Shown: positions 1 to 9,470 of the stretch, piece by piece
Position numbering within the stretch: the first letter of the stretch is position 1
Layout: each line of letters begins with the position of its first letter
Assembly (NCBI GenBank): GCA_041391425.1
Contig: JAWKNZ010000002.1
Coordinates: forward strand, 391,934-455,933
Source of the DNA: JAWKNZ01 sp041391425
GTDB taxonomy: Bacteria > Bdellovibrionota_B > Oligoflexia > Oligoflexales > JAWKNZ01
Reading direction: 5' to 3'
DNA: 64,000 nucleotides
Notes under the pieces: model-generated
The model's database searches: none
Seen by the model: only the letters and a program-made list of their open reading frames with translations
What the model was told of the DNA's origin: nothing
Made by a program: the position numbers and the translations under genes

Positions 1-2
1 TT

Positions 3-86
3 TATTTAATAGCTGTGTTATCTGGGGCTCTGATTTTAATTCTTTTTAGATTTATTTATTATAGAAAGAAGCGATTAGACTTTTAG
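3..86 (+). CDS. C-terminal end of a membrane protein (partial)
   Basis: An open frame enters from the left edge and stops at TAG 84-86. The visible 27 residues are one hydrophobic helix followed by a basic cluster ending RKKRLDF, which is what the last transmembrane segment and cytoplasmic tail of an inner-membrane protein look like. The protein cannot be identified from this fragment. It could also be a chance open frame, since it is short. Confidence 0.45.
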   Translation, partial: YLIAVLSGALILILFRFIYYRKKRLDF

Positions 87-164
87 GTGCCATTGTAGTT
101 GATTTGTTAGAAAATGATGATTGCTAGAAGTTGAAGAGTATAGATGGATAACAAGGGGGCATCC

Positions 165-1337
165 ATGGCTTTTGGAGTAAATAGTACTTTCGTAGATTGT
201 ATGCAAATTAAAGATCTATTGAATGATGATCAAAAACTTGTCGAAGAGTCAGTGAGAAGGTTTGTTAAAAGTGAAGCGGAACCTATTATTAAGGATTGTT
301 ATCGAAAAGAAGAATTTCCGACAAATCTTATAAAAAAGATGGGTGAATTAGGATTGTTAGGTTCGAATTTGAACGGTTATGGTTTGCCTGGTATGGATAA
401 TATTTCTTATGGCCTTGTTATGAAGGAATTAGAAAGATGTGATTCTGGCTTACGTAGTTTTGCATCGGTACAAGGTGCATTAGTTATGTATCCTATTCAT
501 AGATTTGGTAGCGAAGTGCAAAAAAAGGAGTGGTTACCAAAATTAGCTAAAGGAGAGGCTGTCGGATGCTTTGGTTTGACAGAATCTGATGGTGGCTCAG
601 ATCCAGCTGCTATGAAAACTAGAGTTGAAGATAAAGGTGATTATTGGCTTTTGAATGGTTCGAAAATGTGGATCACGAATGGTAGTATTGCAGATATTGC
701 TGTCGTTTGGGCGCAGACAAGTCAAGGGATAAGAGGGTTTTTGGTGCCGACAGACTCCCCGGGATTTAAAGCTGTAAAAATGGAAGGTAAGCTTTCTTTA
801 CGTGCTTCTATTACTTCTGAACTATACTTCGACAATGTGAAAATTTCTAAAGATTCAATATTGCCTGAAACAGTAGGACTAAAAAGTGCGTTAGAGTGTT
901 TGAATCAAGCCCGTTATGGCATTGCCTGGGGGGTTATTGGAGCTGCTGAGTGTTGCTTAGGGGAGGCTGTCTCTTATGCTAAGACAAGGGTTTTGTTTTC
1001 AAAACCATTGGCAACTAAGCAACTGGTGCAAAGAAAAATTGCTATTATGTTGTCTAAGATAACGCAAGCACAATTACTGTCTTTTAGAATCGGACAGCTA
1101 AAAGATAATAAAGTTTTGAATTATGTTCAAGTTAGTATGGCTAAACAAAATAATTGTGAAGTAGCTTTGGAAGTTGCGCGAATTTGTCGAGATATATTGG
1201 GAGCGAATGGCATTATGGATGAATATAAGATTATGCGCCATATGTGTAACCTCGAGACTGTTATTACTTATGAAGGTACTAATGATATACATCTACTTAT
1301 TATGGGTGCTGCAGTAACAGATGAACAAGCATTTTAA
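165..1337 (+). CDS. gcdH: Glutaryl-CoA dehydrogenase (acyl-CoA dehydrogenase family)
   Basis: FAD enzyme that oxidises and decarboxylates glutaryl-CoA to crotonyl-CoA in lysine/tryptophan breakdown; cytoplasmic. About 390 aa, full family length. Visible motifs are FGLTESDGGSDP and LNGSKMWITNG in the middle domain (flavin/acyl binding) and TYEGTNDIHLLIMG near the C-terminus, where the Glu is the catalytic base. The ending resembles glutaryl-CoA dehydrogenases more than short-chain acyl-CoA dehydrogenases. The start at ATG 165 is chosen because AAGGGGG lies just upstream; an in-frame ATG at 144 lacks a good ribosome site. It is far from the crotonase and hydroxyacyl-CoA dehydrogenase genes near 31-32 kb that would act next in the pathway. 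Confidence 0.88.
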   Translation: MAFGVNSTFVDCMQIKDLLNDDQKLVEESVRRFVKSEAEPIIKDCYRKEEFPTNLIKKMGELGLLGSNLNGYGLPGMDNISYGLVMKELERCDSGLRSFASVQGALVMYPIHRFGSEVQKKEWLPKLAKGEAVGCFGLTESDGGSDPAAMKTRVEDKGDYWLLNGSKMWITNGSIADIAVVWAQTSQGIRGFLVPTDSPGFKAVKMEGKLSLRASITSELYFDNVKISKDSILPETVGLKSALECLNQARYGIAWGVIGAAECCLGEAVSYAKTRVLFSKPLATKQLVQRKIAIMLSKITQAQLLSFRIGQLKDNKVLNYVQVSMAKQNNCEVALEVARICRDILGANGIMDEYKIMRHMCNLETVITYEGTNDIHLLIMGAAVTDEQAF

Positions 1338-1348
1338 GGAGAATAGTA

Positions 1349-1864
1349 TTGCCTTTAATTTCATTACTACTAACACCTTGTGTTTTGATCATAATATTTT
1401 TGACACTTACTTTATCATGTAAAGATAAGAAGAAAGACATGGCTAATAATTTAAAACCTAATGTTGCGGCAATACCCACGCATATGAGCGTAACTGATAA
1501 AAGTCAAAATATGATTGAGTGGGGAAGTGTTTCTATAAGTAATTCTGGAGAATTAGAAGGGAAATTAGTTTTAAGTTTAGATTATTTTCCCGAGAACATA
1601 CCAGATAAAGCATCGTTACCCTTGTGCTATGAGCTTTTGCCTTCGGACTTCGAACTAGGTCGCTTGGAGTGTGAGCTTGGTGGGTCTTCAAGTGCTGTTC
1701 TTTTGGCTGCACATGTTATGCAGGAATGCTATACGGATCCCCGTTCGACCAAACATTTGCAGACTGAGTCTATTAGGTTAAAAGGATGTTCCAAAGCTAA
1801 AGTTTTGGGTTTTAACTTTAAGCCACAATTGAGAGTAGATATTGAGAGTCGACCTTCAAAGTGA
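1349..1864 (+). CDS. Putative lipoprotein of unknown function
   Basis: 171 aa starting at TTG 1349 behind AAGGA, 11 bp after gcdH, so probably cotranscribed with it. The N-terminus is a hydrophobic signal segment ending LTLSC followed by a charged KDKKKD stretch, consistent with a lipobox and lipidation, although the residue at -3 is not the usual Leu. The rest has four further Cys residues and no family I recognise. It is probably periplasmic, anchored to a membrane; function unknown. Confidence 0.6.
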   Translation: MPLISLLLTPCVLIIIFLTLTLSCKDKKKDMANNLKPNVAAIPTHMSVTDKSQNMIEWGSVSISNSGELEGKLVLSLDYFPENIPDKASLPLCYELLPSDFELGRLECELGGSSSAVLLAAHVMQECYTDPRSTKHLQTESIRLKGCSKAKVLGFNFKPQLRVDIESRPSK

Positions 1865-2269
1865 GGAGGTGATTTTTTCCCTCTGCGAATGATTTTGCAG
1901 CTTTAGCTAATATCGTCTAATATTTTTACAGATTGGTCTGGCCGTTCTTTAGTACAGATGGCATTGTATGATTAAAAAACTCCTTGGACTATTCATTAGA
2001 TTAGATCTTTATGAGAAGATGAATATTTTGGACTTGAATAAATAAAATAATATTTTCTATAATTCTCTTCCTTATTTCAGCACCATATCTGTTTTTACTC
2101 AAATTCAATTTATTGTACTGGTTAAATTAAGTTTAACTTCATTATCTATCAGTCGATAGACCCTTTATATTGGAGTTTATTGCCGTAATTTGCTGGTGAT
2201 GAATGGCTACAAATCAAAAATAAGCCTTGTTTTAAGGCCAAAAATGGTTGCCAATAATTCTGTATTGTA
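1865..2269. other. Intergenic region, nothing recognised
   Basis: About 400 bp of AT-rich sequence between the lipoprotein and the promoter of the TPR gene. I see no convincing ORF, RNA gene, terminator hairpin or repeat here. Confidence 0.4.
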
Positions 2270-2297
2270 TTGTGAAGACTTACATATCTTATATAAA
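2270..2297 (+). promoter_or_regulatory. Putative sigma-70 promoter of the TPR gene
   Basis: TTGTGA (2270-2275) and TATAAA (2292-2297) are separated by 16 bp, with the start codon at 2318 and AGGAAAG between. A pattern match only; AT-rich DNA yields such matches by chance. Confidence 0.4.
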
Positions 2298-2317
2298 TTA
2301 GGAAAGATGCAATTTTA

Positions 2318-4636
2318 ATGCAAGGTAATATTCAAAGCGATTTTGATGAAGTAAACAAGCTTATATTCGTAAAGCATTATGCTGAAGCGGAGAAATTGTT
2401 GAATAAATTAATGGATATTCCAGAATCGCGACTGAATCTGTTATTCCAATTGAGAAGGGTAGAGCTTGCAATTAAATTGGAAAAGATAGATGTTTTGAGA
2501 GATTACTTTGTGAAAATGTTAGGAAAGAATCCAGAAAATTCTATGCATTGGGAATTGAGTGTTTTGTTTGCAGAACAACATGGTGAGATGATTTCTGATA
2601 CTGAAGCAGTTAGTAGATTTCAAAATATCATTGAAAAGTATGGTCCTTCAGCTCCTGCATATTTTGGCATTGGTTTTAGTATGGAATGCCAAGAAAATTT
2701 TGAAAGAGCTATCTTTAACTATGATCAGGCCTTAAAATTGGATTCATCATGGTATCCAGCCTACTTTGGGTTAAGCCAGATTAATTATAACAAAGGTGAA
2801 GAACAGATTGCTGATCACTATTTTTATCTTTTTGAGCAAGCCGCTCCTTACAATTTATATGGAAATTTTGAAACACATAAAAATTTAAGTGCTGAATTTC
2901 TTGAACATAAAAAATATAACCCAGCAGAAGCAGCTATAGTTGCTCTTTCTGATTGGTGGACTGAGAATAAAGGTTTCTGCCCACCAGAAATTCAGATTTA
3001 TGAAGCGCTTTCTATAGCAAAAATAGCAGAAGCAAAAGGAGATAATAGCCGTTCTGAACAGTTGAGAAGCCGTGCTATTTTTCTTGCAAATCAAGCATTA
3101 CAGAATAAAACTCTTAAAGAAGGAGTTTTGTATTTTATTGCAAAAATTTTGGAAGAATTTTCAGAGTTTGATCTAGCCTTTAAATTTTTTAAATTGATAT
3201 TGACTTTTGCTGGTAGTAACCCCGGAATTGTTCAAAAGATCGGAAGCCAGTTTTTGTCTATTGGTGAACATAAAATGGCGAAAGAGCTATTTGATGAAGC
3301 TTATCAGTTCAACCCTGATAATCCAGAAATCAGATTTTGTCGTTTAGTTTCACATTTGAAGGTAAAAGGAGTAAATGTTGAGGAGTATCTATTAGGTAGA
3401 GAGCGCCTTGGAAAAATTATCGAAACTAAAGGAGATAAAGTTGAATTATTGGCACTATTGCATTCTTTGTTAGCGAAGCATCAAGATGATGCAGATGTTC
3501 ACGCTCATATAGCTTCTGTTTATCTTAGGCTTGGAAATGTTGAAAGAGCCAAAAAGCATTTTGATACTATGTTTGAGTTGGATGGTAGATGCCGAGATAC
3601 TGCAATAAAATATGCTGGCTTTATTATGAGGTATGGCGGCTCTGATAAGGCTATAGAAATTTTAAATTCTATTACTATTAATGAGGATACGGATTCTGAG
3701 CTTGTAGATGAAATTAAATGGCTCAAATCTGGTTATTACTACCGGGAAAAAAAATATTTAGAATCTTTGAATTTAATACGCTCATTGCTTAAAGTCGATC
3801 CATGGAACGTTTCATATATAGCCAGAGAAATTGCTTGTTTATCTGAAAAATTAAATGCGAAGGATAAAGAAATTGCTTTAGATAATTCAATTGTAAAGCT
3901 TAGTCAGACAGATGAAGGTGAGATTGATTGGAATGAATTTGACCAAGTAACTGCGTTTTTAAATTCAGAACATCATTATGAATTAGTGTATAGTCGATCT
4001 AAGCTCAGTTTCTTATATAGGAATGCCGACATGTCTGCTTTGAAGAGCCTTATTTCGGCAGCAAGTGCTTTTGACGCTTCTAAGGGGACTTATGATTTTA
4101 TACGTTTACTCAATACTAATTTTGATGGCGCTGAAATATATCTTGGGCTGGGACTTTTATTTAAAGAGTTATGGCAGTTAGAAACGGCTTCGATGTGGTT
4201 TGAGCAGTCTTTATTACATTCGAAAGTGTCCCCAGCCGTCCAGGCTAAGGCGTATATTGAATTGGCTGATTGTTATTCTTGGCAAAACCTTAATTTAGAG
4301 AAGGCAATTGAATATTCAAAAATTTCTTTAGATTTAAGTCAGGAAAAGAATCACCAGATCGCAACTGTAATGGCCCATGCTTATTTAAAGCAGGGAAAGA
4401 TGCGCGAGGCGAAGTTATATTTAGATCAGATAGGTGAAATGAAGCCAAATCCGGAAGCGACTTATCTGCAAGGATTATATTTTTATCGTAATGGCCAGCA
4501 AAAGCAGGCAAATAAAGTGTGGAAGCCTTTACTTACCACGCCTAGCTTGGATTTGAAGTTACATAATATTAAACAAGAAGTTTTGAGATACTATTTTGAC
4601 CAAGATCCTTACCTTAAAACACACTTTAGTGCATAG
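2318..4636 (+). CDS. Large tetratricopeptide-repeat protein
   Basis: 772 aa, no signal peptide, so probably cytoplasmic. Almost the whole length is helical TPR-type sequence. Examples are the units around residues 110-150 (PAYFGIGFSMECQENFERAIFNYDQAL), 280-350 and 385-430 (ADVHAHIASVYLRLGNVERAKKHF), and the C-terminal region from about 595 (AEIYLGLGLLFKELWQLETASMWFEQSL). TPR solenoids are protein-interaction scaffolds; no enzyme domain is visible. It is monocistronic, with about 450 bp upstream and 500 bp downstream empty of genes. Partner and role are unknown. Confidence 0.8.
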   Translation: MQGNIQSDFDEVNKLIFVKHYAEAEKLLNKLMDIPESRLNLLFQLRRVELAIKLEKIDVLRDYFVKMLGKNPENSMHWELSVLFAEQHGEMISDTEAVSRFQNIIEKYGPSAPAYFGIGFSMECQENFERAIFNYDQALKLDSSWYPAYFGLSQINYNKGEEQIADHYFYLFEQAAPYNLYGNFETHKNLSAEFLEHKKYNPAEAAIVALSDWWTENKGFCPPEIQIYEALSIAKIAEAKGDNSRSEQLRSRAIFLANQALQNKTLKEGVLYFIAKILEEFSEFDLAFKFFKLILTFAGSNPGIVQKIGSQFLSIGEHKMAKELFDEAYQFNPDNPEIRFCRLVSHLKVKGVNVEEYLLGRERLGKIIETKGDKVELLALLHSLLAKHQDDADVHAHIASVYLRLGNVERAKKHFDTMFELDGRCRDTAIKYAGFIMRYGGSDKAIEILNSITINEDTDSELVDEIKWLKSGYYYREKKYLESLNLIRSLLKVDPWNVSYIAREIACLSEKLNAKDKEIALDNSIVKLSQTDEGEIDWNEFDQVTAFLNSEHHYELVYSRSKLSFLYRNADMSALKSLISAASAFDASKGTYDFIRLLNTNFDGAEIYLGLGLLFKELWQLETASMWFEQSLLHSKVSPAVQAKAYIELADCYSWQNLNLEKAIEYSKISLDLSQEKNHQIATVMAHAYLKQGKMREAKLYLDQIGEMKPNPEATYLQGLYFYRNGQQKQANKVWKPLLTTPSLDLKLHNIKQEVLRYYFDQDPYLKTHFSA

Positions 4637-5024
4637 GTGCCTCCCTATTAGCATATCTTTTATATGGTAAGTATTCGTGTAGTCTGAGACGGTTGTGCAA
4701 TCGACTTTCCAGAATCTCTGAAGAGAAGTGCTTATCTCTTAATAATACTCTCATCCTAGTTTGGATATTGTTGCGGAATTGTCGAAGTATTTGCTTTGAT
4801 TTTTCTATGAATGTTTAAATAGTCCTCACTTTAAGTGAGGTTAGAGGTGAAATAATGAAGAGAAGTAGTTGACTTTAATTTAGTTTTATGGACAATAGTG
4901 GTGAGCTAAGTGAGATTAAAATTTGGACTAGATCGGCGGAACAGATGTTTGCGAAATTCAAGCAGCATTTTTTTCGGGTTCTTTAATAGGTTATCTTAAT
5001 ATCTATTGAAATTGTAGGTATTTT
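4637..5024. other. Intergenic region with one small hairpin
   Basis: No gene is seen. It contains a perfect hairpin at 4824-4840 (8-bp arms CCTCACTT/AAGTGAGG, 1-nt centre) without a T-tract. This could be an operator-like palindrome or a weak terminator; it is unassigned. Confidence 0.4.
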
Positions 5025-5054
5025 TTGACTCGTTAAAGTTGTATGTGCTATTGC
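5025..5054 (+). promoter_or_regulatory. Putative promoter of the histone-like gene
   Basis: TTGACT (5025-5030), an 18-bp spacer and TATTGC (5049-5054), about 80 bp before the start codon. Moderate match to the sigma-70 consensus. Confidence 0.35.
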
Positions 5055-5134
5055 CGATTGATCTCGCTATGCAATGAAGCTCAAGGCTTTACACAGTGAT
5101 TTTTCATTAAATCGCGGTTTGGGAGGGGTAGAAA

Positions 5135-5797
5135 ATGGCAAAAAAAGCGACAGCAGGAAAGAGCGGAGTTTCAGCTAAATCGAAGGCCAGTAAGCCGGCA
5201 GCAAAATCTGTTAAGAAGTCTAAAGTAGCTAAAGAGTCATCATCTACTAGTAGCAAGGTGATTCCCGCCAAGTTGGCGAAAAAAGCGAGCTCTAAAAAGA
5301 CCGCTTCGGACAAGAGCGGTAAGCTTGCAAAGAAAGTCTCTCAGGTAGCAAAAAAGGCTGGTTATGAAGCTTCTAGTAAATCAAAAAAAACAAATAAAGT
5401 TGTCCCAATTAAATCTTCGACTAAAACAAGAGCTTCAGCAAAAGCTAAGGATAGTGTTTTGTCTACAGCTGAAAAGAAGGTTCTAAAGGTTAGCGAAGAG
5501 TTGGGGGTTGTTGATTCTTTAAATATGCTTTTATCAGGAGAGAGATCAACTAGCCCATATTGTCCTAATTGTAGTACTAATTTGGCCCGTAGGCGTAGAG
5601 ATTTTAGTGAACAGGCATTGACTGTTTTACTTATCTGGGGCGAGATTAGTGCTGATTGTGTGGATCAGCCGTTATGTGATGATTGCTATGACGAGTTAAG
5701 AGAAGTTCTAATTGATCGCGCTGACGAAGTTGAGCTAGCATTACGAAATAAAGAAGTAGAGCGTATTCGTGAGATTGTATCAAAAGTTGCAAGTTAG
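5135..5797 (+). CDS. Lys/Ala/Ser-rich histone H1-like protein with C-terminal Cys4 domain
   Basis: 220 aa, start ATG 5135 behind GGGAGGGG. Residues 1 to about 110 are a low-complexity basic tail of Lys, Ala and Ser (KKAT, AKKAS, SKSKK units), like bacterial histone H1-like and AlgP-type DNA-binding tails. Residues about 120-220 form a folded acidic helical domain with two CxxC pairs, YCPNC and LCDDC, spaced about 38 residues apart, which should bind one zinc ion. The combination suggests a nucleoid- or RNA-polymerase-associated protein that contacts DNA through the tail; this is inference. It is monocistronic and followed by a strong bidirectional terminator. I do not recognise a named family for the C-terminal domain. 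Confidence 0.75.
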   Translation: MAKKATAGKSGVSAKSKASKPAAKSVKKSKVAKESSSTSSKVIPAKLAKKASSKKTASDKSGKLAKKVSQVAKKAGYEASSKSKKTNKVVPIKSSTKTRASAKAKDSVLSTAEKKVLKVSEELGVVDSLNMLLSGERSTSPYCPNCSTNLARRRRDFSEQALTVLLIWGEISADCVDQPLCDDCYDELREVLIDRADEVELALRNKEVERIREIVSKVAS

Positions 5798-5846
5798 ATG
5801 TTTCTGGCAATTATTTAGCTGTTGTCTGCGATGGTAGAATTTACGC

Positions 5847-5892
5847 AAAAAAACGCCCTCAATATGATTAATCATATTGAGGGCGTTTTTTT
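5847..5892. terminator. Strong bidirectional intrinsic terminator
   Basis: Perfect inverted repeat with arms 5851-5868 and 5871-5888, GC-rich at its base (ACGCCCTC/GAGGGCGT), flanked by an A-run on the left and a T-run on the right, so it can work on both strands. It ends the histone-like gene. Confidence 0.9.
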
Positions 5893-6310
5893 GAAACAAT
5901 ATATTTAAACGGTTTTTATGTTAAGAGTTATGGCTATTATCTTGCGGTTGCTTAGAGGATTTTGATTTTTAAATCTTCTTGAAATCTAAGGCTCCTAGGT
6001 TACATCTTTTAAGTTTGAAATAACTTCCCATAGTGCTTCTATACATTTTTAGACAATTTGCAATTAAGTCACCCATTAATGATAAAATATTAATAGTATG
6101 AAACTTGCTTGGTTAAAATGAAAAATATCTTATTTTTATTTATAATATAAGGGAGATAAGTGCGGGATGTGTGACTTTTTGCGAACGTTTTGCCTATGCT
6201 TTAGAATTAAGTTCCTCTTAAGATTACCGATTCCTCTTTAAAGATGGTCGAATCGCAAGATGCCGACAGGCAGGCTCGATTATGTAAACATATTAAACCA
6301 GAGGTGGTGG
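5893..6310. other. Intergenic region, nothing recognised
   Basis: About 400 bp of AT-rich sequence with no supported ORF, RNA or repeat. The upstream in-frame ATG at 6260 of the next gene lies here but has no ribosome site. Confidence 0.4.
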
Positions 6311-7798
6311 ATGACTTTAGAGGAATTGATTAAGGCTAACCATGTTCCCGTTCTTGGAAACAGTTCTAAGTTTGCCCGTAATTATGAATATGCCCTTAAT
6401 CTTTTTTGGAACCATGAAGGTGAAGAGTTAATTGAATTTATATCCAAGCAAATTGAAGAATCATCTATAGATCAGAATGTTTTTGTTTTTTATCGAATAT
6501 GGATTGAGCAGTTGTCACGATTGCAAGAATGGGCAGCATTACACGAATTAAAAAAACATTTGGTTTTTAGGTCCTATGAGGATCCAGGTGAAGTTATCAC
6601 ATGGCAAGCGTTGCGCGCCTTAATTCATTTTGAACTAGATGAGCAACAAGCTGTGGATCTTTATATAGATGCTTTAGAAGGTAATACTGATAATCCGTAT
6701 TTCCTTGAGTTACATCAAAAAGTGAGTCTCCGTAGAACAGGTGTTAATGATGAGAATAATCTTTCTCTTCTAAATTGTACTAGCGAAATTTATGATTATT
6801 TTCATTGGCAATCTCTTGGTCAAGGATTGCTTTCTCTAAAAAATTATTTAGCTTTACATTCAGTTTCTGATTGTATTTCACGTATTTTCCCTAATAGCCC
6901 ATTTTATAGTGAAGTCGGTTATCATTGTTCTTTAGATAGCGAAGATTTTTCAAAAGCGGTGGAGTATTCAAAGTGGTTAAATGAAAAATTTGATAATAAT
7001 AGAGATTACCGATTTTGGTATGGATTTGCAGCTTTCCATAAGGGGGAGTTGAATTTAGCATCGAAAATGTTTCTTTCAGGAAGAGGTTTCAGTTCAGATA
7101 TTGATGCACTTACAATGTTGGGTTGTTGTTACCAAGAATTGGCCGCAGGAAATGTTGCAGATCCTTCTCATAGCCGTGCGTTGGAGATATTTAAAAAAGC
7201 ACAAAATGAATGCCGAGAGCAAAACCTGCCTTCTACTGATCTTGAGTGTACCATAGATAAAATGTTGATGGAGCAAAAATTATTTTTAGATCAAGATGCC
7301 AATTTTGATAACTTTGAACATTCTCATGCTTGGTTGATTAAAATGAGCCCACGGCAGTACGCAGAAATGCTCAGTAATGAGCTTGCGGATATCGAGTATA
7401 TTCGCACTCCAGTTGAAGCACAAAGTAGAAAGGGCGACTTGGTGTTTTTTGCTGCCGATGATCCCTTGAATAAAAATGGAAGGTGGAGAATTGTCTCAAT
7501 TTACACTTTGACTACTGATCCTTCGTGGCATCCGGTAAGGCATTTTGAGTGTGAGCTTGAATTGGTGTATAGAATGGATACTTGTTTAGAAGTAGATGTT
7601 TGTTTTGACGATGAAGAATTTTCTAAGCAAGAAGGAGAACAGAATATTCGCTCTCCCTACCCCCATATGTATGCATTAGAAGGGGGTGCATTGGAAATTA
7701 TTACTGAGGCTGTTCATAGAAGAAATGAGGAACGTCCAGGTGACGAGTTTTCAAATGCATTGCATCAAACGATATCATCGATAAAGAGATCTTCGTGA
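6311..7798 (+). CDS. TPR-like helical protein of unknown function
   Basis: About 495 aa from ATG 6311, chosen because GAGGTGG sits 5 bp upstream, whereas the in-frame ATG at 6260 has no such site. Residues to about 340 are helical repeat sequence of TPR type (for example SKAVEYSKWLNEKFDNN and NLASKMFLSG). The last 150 residues look different: a mixed alpha/beta region with KGDLVFFAADDP, HFECELELVYRMD and many acidic residues. No signal peptide is present. The next gene starts 19 bp downstream, so the two are probably cotranscribed. Function not recognised. Confidence 0.7.
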   Translation: MTLEELIKANHVPVLGNSSKFARNYEYALNLFWNHEGEELIEFISKQIEESSIDQNVFVFYRIWIEQLSRLQEWAALHELKKHLVFRSYEDPGEVITWQALRALIHFELDEQQAVDLYIDALEGNTDNPYFLELHQKVSLRRTGVNDENNLSLLNCTSEIYDYFHWQSLGQGLLSLKNYLALHSVSDCISRIFPNSPFYSEVGYHCSLDSEDFSKAVEYSKWLNEKFDNNRDYRFWYGFAAFHKGELNLASKMFLSGRGFSSDIDALTMLGCCYQELAAGNVADPSHSRALEIFKKAQNECREQNLPSTDLECTIDKMLMEQKLFLDQDANFDNFEHSHAWLIKMSPRQYAEMLSNELADIEYIRTPVEAQSRKGDLVFFAADDPLNKNGRWRIVSIYTLTTDPSWHPVRHFECELELVYRMDTCLEVDVCFDDEEFSKQEGEQNIRSPYPHMYALEGGALEIITEAVHRRNEERPGDEFSNALHQTISSIKRSS

Positions 7799-7817
7799 GT
7801 TATTTGAGGATGATTTT

Positions 7818-8966
7818 ATGAAAGAGTATCTTGATAAATTGGTCGGAGGAAACCTGCTTTACAATTGTATGGTACAGTTGAGAAAGCTTTTTAAGCCTGT
7901 AAACTTTAGCCTTCAAAAATGTACATTTCATCAGAAAAGCTATAAGTTTCACTGTTATCTTTTATTATTATTTGTCGGTTGTCTATTCTGCTTTGTTGAC
8001 TCTAAGGCCGAAGAAGAAGCAGATACAGAGGCAATTTCTCGTTTTAACGCAACTATAGACTCGCCGTTTGATATTTCGGACGGTTCGAGAGTTAATATGG
8101 AGGAGAAAGGTTTTTCTATTATTCCCCCTGTAGGCTGGGAGGTGCATAAGAGTTATCCAAATACCACTCTGCTAATGCAAATTCCTTTTTCTAAAGGATT
8201 AGAATACCAACGAACTATACAAATCATGCGATTTAATGGAGCTGTGCCAATAGATGAGATAACAGCAGAAGATTTTGCGAGAATTATTGAGCGAAAATAC
8301 TCACATGCAGATGGTGCAATTAGTGACTATCGGATGAGAGATTTTATCATTACAAAAATCGCCGATGAGTCTCAAGGTATTTTGTATTACAGTGAGTTTA
8401 TGTTACAAGATTCTCCATTGATGCAAGCACATATCCTCTTATCGTCAAGGACTCATCGTTATTTATTAACATATACAGACTTAGCAAGCCATTTTGAGGG
8501 AGAATTAGCGAGTGAATATTTGGAAAAGGCTTGGCAGTCTATGGTTTCCATTCACCTTGATTCAGCGGCTCCGATCAGGCATAGAGTTCCGGCGCTTTTT
8601 GGTTTTACGGCAGGGTTTTTGTTTCTATTGGTTTTATTGATGCTGAGTTATAGGCGTTATAAAGCAGGTAAAAAGTACGAACTGATGTTGGATGAAGCTT
8701 ATGATATTTCGGATGAGGAAAGCGATGTTCGTGAAGGTTTAAATGTGAGTGAGATTAGCGGCGTTAGTGATGTTGCGATGCCACTTAGTGTTGTTGGAGA
8801 TAAAAATCGCCGGCAACGAGGGCTTAAAACCGCTACAAAAGAGCTTGCCTATATTGATGATGAGGAAGATGAGTGGAATTTAGAACAAGGTGATTCTGAG
8901 GTCATTTATGAGGGCGAGGATGAGCACCATCAAGAACTCGAGGAAGATGAAGAAATTGCTGGATAA
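7818..8966 (+). CDS. Membrane-anchored protein with PsbP/Mog1-like domain and acidic tail
   Basis: 382 aa; SD GAGGATG before ATG 7818. There is a long basic N-terminus, then a hydrophobic segment at about residues 47-62 (LLLLFVGCLFCFV) that may be an internal signal anchor. A globular domain at about 95-240 begins GFSIIPPVGWEV and resembles PsbP/DUF1795-type folds. A transmembrane helix follows at about 257-276 (FGFTAGFLFLLVLLML), then a very acidic cytoplasmic tail (YIDDEEDEW, EEDEEI). The topology suggests a periplasmic sensor-like domain held in the inner membrane. The fold assignment is tentative and the role unknown. Confidence 0.65.
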   Translation: MKEYLDKLVGGNLLYNCMVQLRKLFKPVNFSLQKCTFHQKSYKFHCYLLLLFVGCLFCFVDSKAEEEADTEAISRFNATIDSPFDISDGSRVNMEEKGFSIIPPVGWEVHKSYPNTTLLMQIPFSKGLEYQRTIQIMRFNGAVPIDEITAEDFARIIERKYSHADGAISDYRMRDFIITKIADESQGILYYSEFMLQDSPLMQAHILLSSRTHRYLLTYTDLASHFEGELASEYLEKAWQSMVSIHLDSAAPIRHRVPALFGFTAGFLFLLVLLMLSYRRYKAGKKYELMLDEAYDISDEESDVREGLNVSEISGVSDVAMPLSVVGDKNRRQRGLKTATKELAYIDDEEDEWNLEQGDSEVIYEGEDEHHQELEEDEEIAG

Positions 8967-9159
8967 CCCCTTCTTATTTAAAAACTGCGCAATAGTTAAT
9001 CTTTAAACAGATCTTAAAATGCGTATTTTATTAATTCCCTAATTGACAAAAGCTTAAAGACTTGGGATAACCATCATCTCTTTGATGGGGATGTTGATGC
9101 GCATTAGGCGTTGAGCTGCTTATAAGTTAGCTTGACGGTATTTCCGAGGCTTGCACTTG

Positions 9160-9188
9160 TTGTTTACCTAGGTGTCTGCATCTACTTT
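9160..9188 (+). promoter_or_regulatory. Putative tRNA-Val promoter
   Basis: TTGTTT (9160-9165) and TACTTT (9183-9188) with a 17-bp spacer, placing the start about 25 bp before the tRNA. The remaining 8967-9159 shows nothing else recognisable. Confidence 0.35.
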
Positions 9189-9220
9189 AGATCTAGAAAG
9201 TCAAGTATTTTAGTTATTTT

Positions 9221-9297
9221 GCGGGCATAGCTCAGCTGGTTAGAGCACTAGCCTTACAAGCTAGGGGTCCTAAGTTCGAATCTTAGTGCCCGCACCA
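9221..9297 (+). tRNA. tRNA-Val (anticodon TAC)
   Basis: 77 nt including an encoded CCA. The acceptor stem GCGGGCA/TGCCCGC pairs perfectly. The D-arm GCTC/GAGC, anticodon stem CTAGC/GCTAG with loop CTTACAA (anticodon TAC, reading GTA-type Val codons) and T-arm CTAAG/CTTAG with TTCGAAT are all intact. It is a single tRNA, not part of a cluster. Confidence 0.97.
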
Positions 9298-9409
9298 TTC
9301 TACTTTCTCAATTTATCCACTTTCAATAAAACATCTGGCCTGCAGTTGTGCTCTAATTCGAAAAATAGCCCCTAATTTGTATTTTAATTTTAGTTAATAA
9401 ATCATATGG

Positions 9410-9438
9410 TTGATTAGTTTAATACGTCATACTATCGT
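9410..9438 (+). promoter_or_regulatory. Putative promoter of the lol-bam-lpx operon
   Basis: TTGATT (9410-9415), a 17-bp spacer and TATCGT (9433-9438), 33 bp before the lolC-type start codon. It would drive the long envelope operon that ends at about 19.98 kb. Confidence 0.45.
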
Positions 9439-9470
9439 CCTAAGGTAGATCTTAGAGGAAATCAAAGCAC

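Noticed and set aside
9132..9137. TTGACG as -35 box for the tRNA
   Set aside because: No acceptable -10 hexamer 16-18 bp downstream; the TTGTTT/TACTTT pair is a better fit.
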